Counted from the stretch's first letter, positions 9,277-19,280 are shown. The stretch is DNA of 64,000 nt from Planctomycetaceae bacterium (GCA_018699955.1 JABISG010000054.1:62001-126000), one strand, 5' to 3'. The notes: a model not told the origin generated them from the letters alone. Program-made: numbers and translations.

Positions 9277-11016
9277 TCACCCTTGTTCCACCGATGTGCG
9301 ACCAATCGCGACGTCGAAATCGCTGACGGCCGGGATCAACATCGCCGCCGTTGCAAAGGCATAGGCAGCCGACAATGCCAGGCAGACTGCCAGACTACTG
9401 CCCAGCAGGAATTCGGTGATCGCGTAGAATGTGAGAAATGGGAGTATCGCCGATGCCAGCGTCAACGCCGGCGACGGATTCTTGCGAGTGAGCGCTGCCC
9501 ACAACCCGATACTTCCCACGCCAATGAACGCGACAAAACTTTGAAACTGCAACAGGAAAGACGACCGCGCTTCAACCAGCAGCATCATAAAAATAAAGAT
9601 GCCAATAAACAGGAAGAACATGGTCCCCAGGCTCACCACAATCGACGATCGCGAGTTGTCGTAACTCAATCCCGCATGCAATCCAAGCATCGATGTGAAC
9701 ACGACCAGCACGACAAACGCAATTGCCACGTAAGTGAACTCTTCCCCCGTCAGACCGCCTGTCACCACAAAATAGCCCGCAAGCGCTAACGGAATCAGCA
9801 ACAGTTCCTTCGTGTTGTAGAGAATGCCGCCCAACTTGCCGTAGACGAATTCTCGCGCGGTGACGTCGGTCACCAGCAGCAGTTCCAACGTCTGCGCATC
9901 GCGTTCCGACGTGAATGCCGTGACCGCTTGTGCGTTGATCAGAATCAAGCTGAGCAGGCCCAGGCTGACGAAGGCGAAACCGGCAGGGGAGATCATCCCC
10001 AGAATCAACTCGTCCGACCGGCCCGCTCCGACCAGCCAGAAGACGGCGGCAGCAGCGATCGCAACATATGCCAATTTCACGGCGAAAATCTTCCGCCCGT
10101 AGGCTCGCGTCCGAATCTCCCGCCAGATGACAGGGTTTCGCCAAATCGGGCGATTCGTTCTCGCCGGTGCTGTCGTGGCTTCCTCATCCTCTTTCGCTTT
10201 CGTGTTATCGAAAACCGTCGGCGTGGGATTCCATTTTCGCAGTCGAGCAATCGTGACGACGTTCAGCAACACCGCGACCGCCACCAATGCAGCCACCGAA
10301 GGACCGGCCGATACACGAACCGCTTCACCAATCAAGCTCGAACCGGACAACGGGGCCAGAATTTCGGACAGGGCGCGATACGGATTCAACAAGCCGACCC
10401 AATAACCAACCGCTGACGAGTCGCCATTCAAGGCGACCACGGCTTCCACACATCCCAGAAAAAGAACCGTCCCCAATACGGCAATCGCCAATGTCTGAAA
10501 TGTCTTGTCTCTCCAGAATGCGACAAGCGAACCCCAACTTCCGGCAGCCAGTCCCGTCGCCGCGCACAGGGCAAGCGACCAGCCGACTTGATCCAACCCA
10601 ACGCCCCCCAACATGTGTACCATCACAAACACCGGCACCGACGTCGCCAACAACACGCCGACAACCAGCAGACTCGCCGACAGCTTTCCCAAGACCAATT
10701 CACGATCGCGCAGATCGGTCATCAATAATAGAATCAGCGTTCGCCCATCTTTCTCCTGCGCGACGCGACCGGCCGAAAACAGCAGCGCGAAAAAGAGCAC
10801 AAGCGACAGTTGCACGACCGAAAACACCTGGAAGACCAAGCTGCCGAAACGCGCCACATCGCCGATGTTCCGCACCTGTTGCCAACCAAAGGCAACCTGT
10901 CCGGCCGTGTACATCAGGATGAAGAACGCCGCAACGTAACCCGAGCGCATCAGGTAGTGTCGAAACTGACGCGGAAGAATCAGCGATTCGCGGCTGAATA
11001 GCGGGCCGGCAAACAA
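9277..11016 (-). CDS. ABC-2 type transporter permease
   Basis: 579 residues. The protein has two related halves, each with about six transmembrane helices. The first carries the ABC-2 permease signature after helix 2 (AGRVAQEKDGRTLILLLMTDLRDRELVLGK) and the second repeats it (TAFTSERDAQTLELLLVTDVTAREFVYGKL), so the gene is a fused or duplicated permease. Such proteins pair with a separate ATPase in export or gliding-type systems. No ATPase gene lies next to it in this window, so the partner must be elsewhere. The start is a TTG at 11016 supported by GGAG seven bases upstream. The substrate is unknown. Confidence 0.87.
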   Translation of the reverse strand: MFAGPLFSRESLILPRQFRHYLMRSGYVAAFFILMYTAGQVAFGWQQVRNIGDVARFGSLVFQVFSVVQLSLVLFFALLFSAGRVAQEKDGRTLILLLMTDLRDRELVLGKLSASLLVVGVLLATSVPVFVMVHMLGGVGLDQVGWSLALCAATGLAAGSWGSLVAFWRDKTFQTLAIAVLGTVLFLGCVEAVVALNGDSSAVGYWVGLLNPYRALSEILAPLSGSSLIGEAVRVSAGPSVAALVAVAVLLNVVTIARLRKWNPTPTVFDNTKAKEDEEATTAPARTNRPIWRNPVIWREIRTRAYGRKIFAVKLAYVAIAAAAVFWLVGAGRSDELILGMISPAGFAFVSLGLLSLILINAQAVTAFTSERDAQTLELLLVTDVTAREFVYGKLGGILYNTKELLLIPLALAGYFVVTGGLTGEEFTYVAIAFVVLVVFTSMLGLHAGLSYDNSRSSIVVSLGTMFFLFIGIFIFMMLLVEARSSFLLQFQSFVAFIGVGSIGLWAALTRKNPSPALTLASAILPFLTFYAITEFLLGSSLAVCLALSAAYAFATAAMLIPAVSDFDVAIGRTSVEQG

Positions 11017-11293
11017 TGCAATCTCCAGTAGACTCGGCAGAACATCGACTGCGATGGTGGAAGACGAACGACGCGATACTTCGGGGAACCTCCATTATAG
11101 GCGACCGGCGATCACCGGCAATTCCGGTGACACAGATTCTGAAAACCGGGCAATGCGGTACTGCCGACATCGAATTTGCGGTAACACGTCATCTGCTTAC
11201 AGGTTTTGCGAAAAGTCGTTTCCCGTTCACCTGCCGTTTGCATAGAATCAGGCATCTGTGGCAGATTATTTCGGAAAAATGAGACAACACAAG

Positions 11294-12337
11294 ATGAGCA
11301 ACAGCGAATACCGGGCGGCAATCATTGGATTGGGATTCATTGGCGGAGGCGATCAGGTCGCCGGTGATCGAATCGGGCAGAACGTGCAGAATCTGGACGG
11401 GACTCATCTTGGCACCCTGACAAAAAGTCCGCGGATCCGCCTTGTTGCCGGTTGCGATCTCGATCCGGGCTGCCGCGAGCGGTTCGGCCAGCGGACGTCG
11501 GCCCGCAATTATTCCGACTGGGAAAAGATGCTCGACAAGGAGCAGCTCGATATCGTCAGCATCGCCACTCCAGCGACAACGCATGCCGAGTTGACGATCG
11601 CCTGCGCGGAAAGAAACATCAAAGTTGTCTATTGCGAGAAACCGATCGCCACGACGGCGGAAGAAGCCGAGCGAATGATCGCGGCCTGCGAGAAATCGGG
11701 GACGCTGTTGGTCATCAATCACAACCGACGATTCAATCCCAAGTACCGCCATCTCCGCGCGCTCATCGCCGCCGGCGATTTGGGCGACCTCACTTCGGTC
11801 TACCTGCGGTGGGCGAGCGGTCGCATCGGCTGCGTGGGAACGCATTTGATCGATGCGGCACGAATGCTTACCGGGCGGGAAATCACAGCCGTCGCCGGGA
11901 TGATCGATGAAAGCGAAAAACCCGATTGCCGCGGCCCGGAGTTTTATGATCCCGGCGGATGGGGAATGTTTCAAATGGAGGGAGGCCTGAAAGGGCTAAT
12001 CAACGCCGGAAACCGGGCGATGGGGCCGGCCCAAATTGTCGTCGAAGGAACGCTGGGGCGCGCGGACACAGGCGGCAACGCGGTCAACCTCGAATGGTTC
12101 GACGGTCGTCTGCAAGTTTGGCCGGCCGGTGAGCGGTTAGTGACGTCGATGGACCGTGCACTCGGAGAAATTGTTGCCTGGCTGGACAAACCGGGTCCGT
12201 TCAGCACACCGGCCGTCGGTGCCCTGCGAACGTTTGAAGTTGTCGCCGGTATGCACCTCTCTCACGCCGAAGGCGGTCGCTGGATCGAATTGCCGTTAAC
12301 CGGTGCCGCTCGACAAGCACGAGTGAAGTGCGCATGA
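11294..12337 (+). CDS. Gfo/Idh/MocA family oxidoreductase
   Basis: 347 residues from the ATG at 11294 (MSNSEYRAAIIGLGFIGGG); ATGs or alternative codons upstream at 11258 and 11279 are possible. The N-terminal Rossmann domain has AAIIGLGFIGGG, and the family's catalytic lysine motif is present as VVYCEKPIAT. The C-terminal alpha/beta domain follows (GCVGTHLIDAARML contains the usual His/Asp pair). These enzymes oxidise or reduce sugars, inositols or their derivatives with NAD(P). No signal peptide is visible, so this copy is cytoplasmic, unlike the Tat-type copy at 24255. It precedes serA by about 100 bases but shows no pathway link. Confidence 0.87.
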   Translation: MSNSEYRAAIIGLGFIGGGDQVAGDRIGQNVQNLDGTHLGTLTKSPRIRLVAGCDLDPGCRERFGQRTSARNYSDWEKMLDKEQLDIVSIATPATTHAELTIACAERNIKVVYCEKPIATTAEEAERMIAACEKSGTLLVINHNRRFNPKYRHLRALIAAGDLGDLTSVYLRWASGRIGCVGTHLIDAARMLTGREITAVAGMIDESEKPDCRGPEFYDPGGWGMFQMEGGLKGLINAGNRAMGPAQIVVEGTLGRADTGGNAVNLEWFDGRLQVWPAGERLVTSMDRALGEIVAWLDKPGPFSTPAVGALRTFEVVAGMHLSHAEGGRWIELPLTGAARQARVKCA

Positions 12338-12440
12338 ATTTCGTCCGCTAACTATTCCGTTAATGCATTCACCATGAAATCTCGCGGCCCTGCCGCTTCC
12401 ACCAATTACCAGTTACCGAAAACAAAAGAGACGCCGTTCC

Positions 12441-14084
12441 ATGTACCGTGTTTTAGTCACCGACAAATTATCCGATGCCGGCCTTCGCCTTCTGGAAGAC
12501 AATCCCGAAATTGAACTCGACGTTCGCAGCGGGCTTTCACCGGACGAAGTTCGCGAAGCGCTGAAAGAAGCCGACGGCATTGTGATTCGCAGCGGAACCC
12601 ATCTCACTCCGGAGTTGCTCGCCGGGCAAGAGCGACTGAAGGCGATTGTGCGGGCCGGCGTGGGCGTCGATAACATCGATTTGCCGGCAGCCACCCGCGA
12701 GGGAATCGTGGTGATGAACACGCCGGCCGGCAACACCACCAGCACGGCCGAACACACCATCGCCATGATGCTCGCCTTGTCGCGAAATATCGCACCGGCG
12801 GCAGCCAGCATGCGTGCAGGCAAATGGGAACGAAAACTGTTCACCGGCACCCAATTGGCCGGAAAAACGCTTGGGGTGATCGGACTCGGCCGTATCGGGC
12901 AGTCGGTCGCGCAGCGCGCGATGGGCCTGGAAATGAAAGTGGTCGGCTACGATCCGTTTCTTTCCGCCGAACGTGCCGCCGAGCAGGGCATCGAACTGTA
13001 TCGCGACGTCGATGAACTCGTCGTCCGCTGCGACTACGTGACGGTCCATACGCCGCTGACCGACGAGACACGCGGCCTGATCAACGCCGAACGGCTCGCC
13101 AGCATGAAGAAGGGAGTGCGCATTATCAACTGTGCCCGCGGTGGTATTGTTGATGAAGACGCCTTGGCCGACGCAGTCGAATCCGGGCATGTTGCCGGCG
13201 CAGCGCTCGACGTTTTCGTTCAGGAACCGCCGCAAAACACCAGGCTGCTCGAACTTCCGCAGGTACTCACCACGCCGCACCTGGGCGCTTCAACCGCCGA
13301 GGCGCAAGAACTGGTCGCGGTGGAAGCAGCCGATATTCTGTCCGGTTTTCTCCTGCGAAACGAAATTCGCCACGCGGTGAACATGGTCCCTGTTTCGGCA
13401 GCGGAGATGGCAGACCTGCAAAGCTATCTCGACCTCAGCTATCGGATCGGCCTGCTGTTGGCCCAGCAGAATCAAGCGGGCGGACTGAAGTCGGCAACGG
13501 TCCTGTTTCGCGGCGATGTCGCCGGCCGCAACACCCGGTTGATGACGTCTGCATTCGCCGCCGGCCTGTTGGAATCGGCATTCGACGAAAACGTCAACGT
13601 CGTCAACGCACAGGTTATTGCCCATGAACGCGGCATTGAAATCACGGAATCGAGCACATCGGAAGGCGGCGCGTTCTCAACGATGATCAGCGCGACCATT
13701 CAAACCGACAGCGGTGAACTGACCGCCGCCGGCACAACGTTTGGCGAAGAGTTTCTGCGGTTGGTCCGGCTCGGGCCGTTTCCGCTTGAGTCGTATCTGG
13801 ATGGGTTACTTCTTATCTATCGCCATCGCGACGTGCCGGGGTTGATTGGCTACGTCGGGACGATTCTCGGTCGACACGACGTCAACATTGCACACATGGC
13901 ATTAGGCCGGAAGCAGAATGTTCCCGGCGGAGACTCGGTCGCCGTTCTCAATCTCGACAACGCACCATCACCCGAGGCGTTAGCCGAAATCGCCGAACAT
14001 GCCAATGTCACGGGGATCGAAGTCGTCCGGCTCCCACCCGCCGGAGCACCGCTGCCGTGGTTGGTGCGGCAAACGGGGGATTGA
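12441..14084 (+). CDS. serA: D-3-phosphoglycerate dehydrogenase
   Basis: 547 residues, the long type with an extra domain before the ACT domain. It catalyses the first step of serine biosynthesis, oxidation of 3-phosphoglycerate with NAD. Visible elements: IVRAGVGVDNIDLPAA, the NAD-binding LGVIGLGRIGQSVA, NCARGGIVDEDAL with the catalytic Arg, and TPHLGASTAEAQ with the catalytic His (followed by the 'ASB'-type intervening domain). A C-terminal ACT domain (about 470-545, beginning HRDVPGLIGYVGTILG) should bind serine for feedback inhibition. The ATG at 12441 follows a purine-rich AAAAGAGA stretch. The pnt genes converge on it from the other strand. Confidence 0.95.
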   Translation: MYRVLVTDKLSDAGLRLLEDNPEIELDVRSGLSPDEVREALKEADGIVIRSGTHLTPELLAGQERLKAIVRAGVGVDNIDLPAATREGIVVMNTPAGNTTSTAEHTIAMMLALSRNIAPAAASMRAGKWERKLFTGTQLAGKTLGVIGLGRIGQSVAQRAMGLEMKVVGYDPFLSAERAAEQGIELYRDVDELVVRCDYVTVHTPLTDETRGLINAERLASMKKGVRIINCARGGIVDEDALADAVESGHVAGAALDVFVQEPPQNTRLLELPQVLTTPHLGASTAEAQELVAVEAADILSGFLLRNEIRHAVNMVPVSAAEMADLQSYLDLSYRIGLLLAQQNQAGGLKSATVLFRGDVAGRNTRLMTSAFAAGLLESAFDENVNVVNAQVIAHERGIEITESSTSEGGAFSTMISATIQTDSGELTAAGTTFGEEFLRLVRLGPFPLESYLDGLLLIYRHRDVPGLIGYVGTILGRHDVNIAHMALGRKQNVPGGDSVAVLNLDNAPSPEALAEIAEHANVTGIEVVRLPPAGAPLPWLVRQTGD

Positions 14085-14116
14085 GAAAAAAGCGGCAAAC
14101 ACTTGCGACTGCTCGC

Positions 14117-15508
14117 TCACCCCTCGCGGATCGCTTTCACGATGTCGAGCACCGCCTGCTTGCCGTCGCCGAATAACATCAGCGTGTTTTCGGCGGCGAA
14201 CAACGGGTTGGGGATTCCGGCAAATCCCGGGCTGAGACTGCGCTTGATGACGATCACCGTGCGGGCTTTATCGACGTCGATGATCGGCATGCCCGCGATT
14301 GGGCTGTTCGGATCGGTGCGGGCGTCCGGGTTGACGACGTCGTTCGCCCCAACAACGATGGCGACGTCCACCTGATCGATTTCCGAATTGACGTCGGCCA
14401 TTTCCTTCAGCGCTTCGTAGGGGATTTCGGCTTCGGCCAGCAGGACGTTCATGTGTCCCGGCATACGGCCGGCCACCGGGTGAATGCCGAACTCCACCGT
14501 TGTATCTGCCTCTGTGAGCAATTCGCTCAATTCGCGAACGGCATGTTGCGCCTGCGCCACGGCCAAACCGTAGCCCGGCACAATCACCACTCGCGACGCC
14601 ACCGACAGCAGCATGGCGACTTCGTCGGCTGAGGTCGATTTGACTGTCGCATAAACTTCGTCGGCCGATTGCACGGGGCCACTGGCCTGCATCGTGCCGA
14701 ACAGCACGTTGGTCAGCGAGCGATTCATTGCCACGCACATAATCTGCGTGAGAATGACACCCGAAGCACCGACCAGTGAGCCGGCGATAATCAGCACGTT
14801 GTTGCCAAGCACGAATCCGGTCGCCGCCGCTGCCAATCCGGAATAGGAATTCAAGAGCGCGATGACCACCGGCATGTCGGCCCCGCCGATGCCGACCACC
14901 AGAAACACACCCAACACCAAGGCCGCCGTAACCACCAACCAATAATACAGCGATGCGTGCTCCGGCTGCGTAACCAGCAATCCCGCCCCGCCCAAACAGG
15001 CGGCCAGCAACAGGCCGTTGAGCGCCTGCATGCCGGGGAAGCGGATGTTCTGAATGAACTTGATTTCCTGCAACTTGGCGAACGCGACCAGACTTCCCGA
15101 GAATGTGACCGCTCCGATCAACCCCGACAGTGCGGTCGAAATGAGGCCGTCGATTCCAACGTCACCCCTGGTAATTGCGTCGCTTTTGTTGATGAGATAA
15201 GCACCGGCAACAAGCACCGACGCCCCACCGCCCAAGCCGTTGAACAAAGCAACCAACTGCGGCATGGCGGTCATCTGGATCTTGACCGCGAGGACAAGTC
15301 CAGCGATCGCTCCGATCACCAGCCCGACGATGATCAGCGTCCAATCGAAGTTGCGACTGAACAGCGTCACCACGACGGCGACCAGCATCGCCAGCGCACC
15401 GATAAGGTTCCCGCGGACGGCAGATCGCGGATGTGTCAACCCTTTCAGGCCGACAATGAACAGGATTGCTGCCAACAGGTAGCATAGATCGCGTAATTCA
15501 GCACTCAC
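14117..15508 (-). CDS. pntB: NAD(P) transhydrogenase subunit beta
   Basis: 463 residues. The N-terminal half has about nine transmembrane helices (domain II), including GNLIGALAMLVAVVVTL and the glycine-rich GLGGGASVLVAGAYL. The C-terminal domain III binds NADP(H), with VVIVPGYGLAVAQAQHAV, VAGRMPGHMNVLLAEAEIPY and VVGANDVVNPDARTDPNSPI all well conserved. With PntAA and PntAB it forms the proton-translocating transhydrogenase that makes NADPH from NADH using the proton gradient. It is the last gene of the minus-strand operon pntAA-pntAB-pntB and is 100 bases downstream of pntAB. Confidence 0.96.
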   Translation of the reverse strand: MSAELRDLCYLLAAILFIVGLKGLTHPRSAVRGNLIGALAMLVAVVVTLFSRNFDWTLIIVGLVIGAIAGLVLAVKIQMTAMPQLVALFNGLGGGASVLVAGAYLINKSDAITRGDVGIDGLISTALSGLIGAVTFSGSLVAFAKLQEIKFIQNIRFPGMQALNGLLLAACLGGAGLLVTQPEHASLYYWLVVTAALVLGVFLVVGIGGADMPVVIALLNSYSGLAAAATGFVLGNNVLIIAGSLVGASGVILTQIMCVAMNRSLTNVLFGTMQASGPVQSADEVYATVKSTSADEVAMLLSVASRVVIVPGYGLAVAQAQHAVRELSELLTEADTTVEFGIHPVAGRMPGHMNVLLAEAEIPYEALKEMADVNSEIDQVDVAIVVGANDVVNPDARTDPNSPIAGMPIIDVDKARTVIVIKRSLSPGFAGIPNPLFAAENTLMLFGDGKQAVLDIVKAIREG

Positions 15509-15569
15509 GGTGAAATCATCTCATCAAGAATTGCGTACACAAGAACCAATCAAAATCACATCCCCAAAG

Positions 15570-15594
15570 CCCACGGATCGCAACCCGTGGGATC
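15570..15594 (-). repeat. Palindromic repeat C, copy 1 (pntAB 3' end)
   Basis: On the minus strand the pntAB stop is followed after 13 bases by GATCCCACGGGTTGCGATCC and then GTGGGCTTTGG. The two arms can form a hairpin of seven to eight pairs, followed by CTTT. Copies at 24207-24236, 26706-26763 and 46741-46764 also sit just 3' of minus-strand genes. Confidence 0.75.
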
Positions 15595-15607
15595 AACCTG
15601 TAACAAG

Positions 15608-15940
15608 TCATTTTTTCTTACGAAACATACCGAGCATGCGGTGCGTCACCAGAAATCCGCCGACCACATTGACTGTTGCCAACGCAACGGCGAGTACGCC
15701 GAGTACCTTGCCAAAAACTGGAAACCCCGTCTCCAGTGAAGCAATCGCACCCACCAACGCGATGCCGGAAATCGCATTCGAGCCGGACATCAACGGTGTG
15801 TGCAGCGTCGGCGGAATCTTGGTGATGATTTCGAAGCCGATGAAAATCGCCAGCACGAAGACCGTCAACAACAAGACCGCAGTGCCTGCGCCGGTGTCGC
15901 TCTTGGCCGTCTCGGTGGCAAGAACGAATGTATTTGTCAA
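15608..15940 (-). CDS. pntAB: NAD(P) transhydrogenase subunit alpha part 2
   Basis: 110 residues from the ATG at 15940 (MLTNTFVLATETAKSD); a further ATG at 15973 is open but adds an atypical leader. It is the small membrane subunit with three to four helices: VLLLTVFVLAIFIGFEIITK, then the conserved TPLMSGSNAISGIALVG and a final hydrophobic stretch. In E. coli this segment is fused to PntA; here, as in Rhodospirillum and many others, it is a separate polypeptide. It sits between pntAA and pntB in one operon. Confidence 0.93.
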   Translation of the reverse strand: MTNTFVLATETAKSDTGAGTAVLLLTVFVLAIFIGFEIITKIPPTLHTPLMSGSNAISGIALVGAIASLETGFPVFGKVLGVLAVALATVNVVGGFLVTHRMLGMFRKKK

Positions 15941-16000
15941 CATAATCGACTCACTCGGTTGAAATTCTATCAATGCCGGATTTGGTGAAAACGTCCGAAC

Positions 16001-16058
16001 GCCGCTTGCGGTTTAGCGAACCGCCGTTTAACTCTCGTCCGCTAAACCGCAAGCGGCG
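16001..16058. repeat. Inverted pair of repeat D (pntAA 3' end)
   Basis: CCGCTTGCGGTTTAGCGAAC at 16002-16021 and CCGCTAAACCGCAAGCGGC at 16039-16058 are inverted copies of repeat D about 20 bases apart, 16 bases beyond the pntAA stop. They could fold into one long hairpin between pntAA and pntAB. That might lower read-through or protect the upstream mRNA end. Confidence 0.8.
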
Positions 16059-16073
16059 TCGGTTCGTTTCTAA

Positions 16074-17324
16074 TTACTTGTCGTCTTCCGTTTCGTTGGC
16101 TTCGGTACTATCCGCCGCCGTTTCTGTCTCCGCCGGTTCCGTTTTCAACGGCTCAAGTTTCAGCAGATCACGAATTCGCGCGTTAACAATCTCACCGTCA
16201 CGGGTCACCATCGTGTCGCGGATGATTTCGTCTTCGGTGTCGAAAACCAACTGGCCATCTTTGATCATGTTCAACAGGAAGGTGGCCATGTTTCGGGAGA
16301 ACATCTGACTGGCGTGATACGGCACCGTTGCCGGCGCGTTGGTGGGGCCGAGAATTGTCACTCCGCCGGTCACCACGGTTTTGTCGGCTTCGGTTGGCTC
16401 ACAATTTCCGCCACGCTCGGCAGCGAGATCGACAATGACCGATCCGGGAGCCATCCCGCTGACCATCTCGGCTGTGACCAGAATGGGCGATTGTCGCCCC
16501 GGAATGGCGGCCGTGGTGATGACCACATCGCTTTCGGCGATCACCTTAGTCATCATCTCGCGTTGGCGGCGGTAGAATTCCTCGTCCATTTCTTTGGCGT
16601 AACCGCCGGCGGTTTCCGATTCGCCCGCTTCGAGTTCCATTTCGACGAACTTGCCACCCAGACTTTCAACCTGTTCTTTGACAGCCGGCCGCACGTCGTA
16701 GGCCCGCACCACCGCACCGAGCCGTCTTGCGGTGGCGATCGCCTGTAGTCCCGCAACACCGGCTCCCACAATGAAAACTCGCGCCGGCGTGACGGTGCCG
16801 GCGGCGGTCATCATCATTGGAAACATGCGAGGCAACTCGCTGGCGGCCATCAGCACGGCCTTGTAGCCTGCAATAGTTGCCATCGACGAGAGCACGTCCA
16901 TGCTTTGCGCACGGGTGATTCGCGGCACGAGTTCCAATGCGAACGCCGTGGCTTTCCGGGCGGCCACATCGCCGAACGCATCCGGCGCAGACAACGGATC
17001 GCAACTTGCGATCAAACACTGCCCTTCGCGCAGTTTGGCGACGTCATCGCCACCGGCGTCGGAATTCGCCCCCAATGCGCGGACCTGCACAATGACGTTG
17101 GCGCGGGAGAAAACGTCGTCGCGGTCGGCAGCGATTTCAGCGCCCTGTTCGACGTAGGCTTCGTCGAGAAAACCGGCGCTCGCCCCGGCTCCCGGCTCGA
17201 CGAGAACTTCAATCCCGGCCTTCTTCAGCGAGCCGAGATCTCCCGGCGTGATGGAGACGCGATGCTCCCCCGCAAATGTCTCCCGCGTGACCCCGACAAT
17301 CAGCGGTGCGTTACCCTCTGGCAT
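16074..17324 (-). CDS. pntAA: NAD(P) transhydrogenase subunit alpha part 1
   Basis: About 416 residues from the ATG at 17324 (MPEGNAPLIVGVTRE); a TTG at 17336 would add four residues and neither has a strong ribosome site. This is the NAD(H)-binding domain I, related to alanine dehydrogenase. Clear motifs: GEHRVSITPGDLGSLKKAG, the Rossmann VFIVGAGVAGLQAIATARRLGA, YAKEMDEEFYRRQ (mobile loop region) and VVTGGVTILGPTNAPATVPY. The C-terminal tail is acidic and Glu/Thr-rich. It is the first gene of the pntAA-pntAB-pntB operon and divergent from the PrpD-type gene. Confidence 0.94.
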   Translation of the reverse strand: MPEGNAPLIVGVTRETFAGEHRVSITPGDLGSLKKAGIEVLVEPGAGASAGFLDEAYVEQGAEIAADRDDVFSRANVIVQVRALGANSDAGGDDVAKLREGQCLIASCDPLSAPDAFGDVAARKATAFALELVPRITRAQSMDVLSSMATIAGYKAVLMAASELPRMFPMMMTAAGTVTPARVFIVGAGVAGLQAIATARRLGAVVRAYDVRPAVKEQVESLGGKFVEMELEAGESETAGGYAKEMDEEFYRRQREMMTKVIAESDVVITTAAIPGRQSPILVTAEMVSGMAPGSVIVDLAAERGGNCEPTEADKTVVTGGVTILGPTNAPATVPYHASQMFSRNMATFLLNMIKDGQLVFDTEDEIIRDTMVTRDGEIVNARIRDLLKLEPLKTEPAETETAADSTEANETEDDK

Positions 17325-17336
17325 TCGATCGGACAA

Positions 17337-17501
17337 TTTCGTTCAATACGGCCTGTGTGTTTATCATCCGTTGACGCGACTGCAAACGCAGCTCCTCGAA
17401 GAATTTCAGTTATAATCGATCGTACCACGAACCGACAGCAATGTCGTGAAAAATTCATATAACCGGCCGCAAGCGTCGTTCATCCAGCCGAGAACCAACC
17501 A
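17337..17501. promoter_or_regulatory. Divergent promoter region pntAA / prpD-like
   Basis: This 165-base gap separates two divergently transcribed genes and must hold both promoters. A consensus-like -10 box TATAAT is present at 17411-17416 on the plus strand; I see no well-spaced TTGACA -35 box (TTGACG at 17371 is too far upstream). Confidence 0.4.
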
Positions 17502-18950
17502 ATGCCCAGCACAACTGCAGACCAGAACATTCGGCCGGACGCTGATTCGTTGCTGACGGAAATCGCCGACTACGTTATCGACTACGAAATCGACAGCGAT
17601 ACCGCATTCGACACCGCGCGGTGGTGTCTGTTGGACAGCATGGGGTGCGCACTGCTGGCGCTCAATTATCCGGCCTGTGTGCGCCATTTGGGGCCGATTG
17701 TTCCGGGAACTAACGTATCGGATGGCGTTCCCATCCCGGGAACCTCGTTTCGGCTCGATCCAGTGAAGGCCGCATTCGACATCGGTGCGATGATCCGCTG
17801 GCTCGACTACAACGATACCTGGCTGGCGGCCGAATGGGGGCACCCATCCGATAACTTCGGCGGAATCCTGGCCGCTGCCGATTACGTCAGTCGGCGAAAT
17901 CTCTCTGATAGTGCAGTGCCGCTGACAATTCGCGATGTGCTCAACGCCGCGATCAAAGCGTATGAGATTCAAGGTGTCCTGGCGTTGAAAAACAGCTTCA
18001 ACCGCGTCGGACTCGATCACGTCATTCTGGTCAAGATCGCCACGACGGCGGTGGTCACGCAGCTGTTGGGCGGGACGAAACAACAAGTGATCGATGCGAT
18101 CTCGCAGGCGTGGGTCGATGGGCAAAGTTTGCGAACATACCGACATGCGCCAAATACGGGACCGCGAAAATCGTGGGCGGCCGGCGATGCCGGCAGCCGA
18201 GGACTGCGACTGGCAATGATGACACTCGCGGGAGAACCGGGGCTTCCCAGTCCGCTTTCGGCGACGGGGTGGGGTTTCTGCGACGTCTCATTTGGCGGAA
18301 AGCCGGTGACGCTATCGCAACCGCTTGGCACCTACGTGATGGAGAATATTCTCTTCAAGATTTCGTTTCCCGCCGAGTTTCACGCGCAGACGGCGGTCGA
18401 ATGTGCGTTGACGCTTCACCTGCAGGTGAAAGATCGCATCGAGCAGATCGAACGCATTGAAATCAGCACGCAGGAATCGGCCGTGCGAATTATCAGCAAG
18501 AGCGGGCCACTCTACAATCCGGCCGACCGCGACCACTGCCTGCAATACATGGTTGCGATTCCCCTGCTGCATGGGCGGCTGACCGCCGACGATTACGAAG
18601 ACGTGGTGGCGGCCGACCCGCGGATTGACGCGCTGCGCGAGACGATGCACGTCAGCGAAGAGCCCCGCTACAGCCACGACTATCTCGATGCCAACAAGCG
18701 ATCCATCACCAATGCCGTGCAGGTGTTTTTCGATGACGGTAGCTGCACTGAGAAGGTTGAGGTCGAATACCCTATTGGCCATCGTCGTCGGCGTGACGAA
18801 GGCATTCCATTGCTGGAACGCAAGTTCCGCGACAGTCTTTCGTCACGGTTTCCGGAAGAGCGGGCTGAATCGCTGGCGACCGTGTGTCTCGATCCGACGG
18901 AACTCGACGCGATGAGCGTGCCGGAGTTTCTGGAGAGACTGGGGAATTAA
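17502..18950 (+). CDS. prpD: MmgE/PrpD-family dehydratase (2-methylcitrate dehydratase-like)
   Basis: 482 residues. The protein follows the PrpD pattern throughout: [18 protein letters not shown] near the start, then [75 protein letters not shown] and the C-terminal [20 protein letters not shown]. PrpD dehydrates 2-methylcitrate in the methylcitrate cycle for propionate use. No prpB or prpC is adjacent, although gltA at 59906 belongs to the related citrate synthase family. The methylcitrate assignment therefore rests on family similarity only. It converges on rpsT. Confidence 0.88.
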   Translation: MPSTTADQNIRPDADSLLTEIADYVIDYEIDSDTAFDTARWCLLDSMGCALLALNYPACVRHLGPIVPGTNVSDGVPIPGTSFRLDPVKAAFDIGAMIRWLDYNDTWLAAEWGHPSDNFGGILAAADYVSRRNLSDSAVPLTIRDVLNAAIKAYEIQGVLALKNSFNRVGLDHVILVKIATTAVVTQLLGGTKQQVIDAISQAWVDGQSLRTYRHAPNTGPRKSWAAGDAGSRGLRLAMMTLAGEPGLPSPLSATGWGFCDVSFGGKPVTLSQPLGTYVMENILFKISFPAEFHAQTAVECALTLHLQVKDRIEQIERIEISTQESAVRIISKSGPLYNPADRDHCLQYMVAIPLLHGRLTADDYEDVVAADPRIDALRETMHVSEEPRYSHDYLDANKRSITNAVQVFFDDGSCTEKVEVEYPIGHRRRRDEGIPLLERKFRDSLSSRFPEERAESLATVCLDPTELDAMSVPEFLERLGN

Positions 18951-18979
18951 TCCGCGCCGACGCGAAAACAATGCAAAAG

Positions 18980-18996
18980 CGCGACCAATGGTCGCG
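18980..18996. terminator. Small hairpin between prpD-like gene and rpsT
   Basis: CGCGACC-AAT-GGTCGCG is a perfect seven-pair inverted repeat in the 57-base gap between two convergent stop codons. There is AAAAG on its left side, which would be a short U-run for the minus-strand rpsT transcript. It plausibly terminates rpsT. Confidence 0.55.
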
Positions 18997-19007
18997 GCCT
19001 TACATGG

Positions 19008-19280
19008 TTATTTGGCGGCTGCCGATTCCTTGAGCAGTTTCGACAGTCGCGACTTGGTGCGGGCGGCTGCGTTCTTATGAATCAGATTCTTGGCCGCTGC
19101 CTGATCGAGGCTCTTCACTGCGAGCCGAAAGGCCGACTGTGCCGCTTCGGCATCGTCGCCGACAGCTGCAATGCGGCACTTTTTGAGCACGCCCCGTAAA
19201 GTCGTCCGCTGACTGCGGTTTCGCAAACGACGAGTCTGGCTTTGACGCAAAGATTTCTTGGCGCTGACTGAATTCGGCAT
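19008..19280 (-). CDS. rpsT: 30S ribosomal protein S20
   Basis: 90 residues, basic and alanine-rich, matching S20: [20 protein letters not shown] at the N-terminus, then a helix with [20 protein letters not shown] and the C-terminal signature [19 protein letters not shown]20 binds 16S rRNA and helps assemble the small subunit. It stands alone between the PrpD-type gene and the TPR gene, as is usual for rpsT. Confidence 0.96.
   Translation of the reverse strand: MPNSVSAKKSLRQSQTRRLRNRSQRTTLRGVLKKCRIAAVGDDAEAAQSAFRLAVKSLDQAAAKNLIHKNAAARTKSRLSKLLKESAAAK

Noticed and set aside
17502-18950. Full methylcitrate operon
   Set aside because: Only the PrpD-type gene is present; no prpB or prpC next to it.
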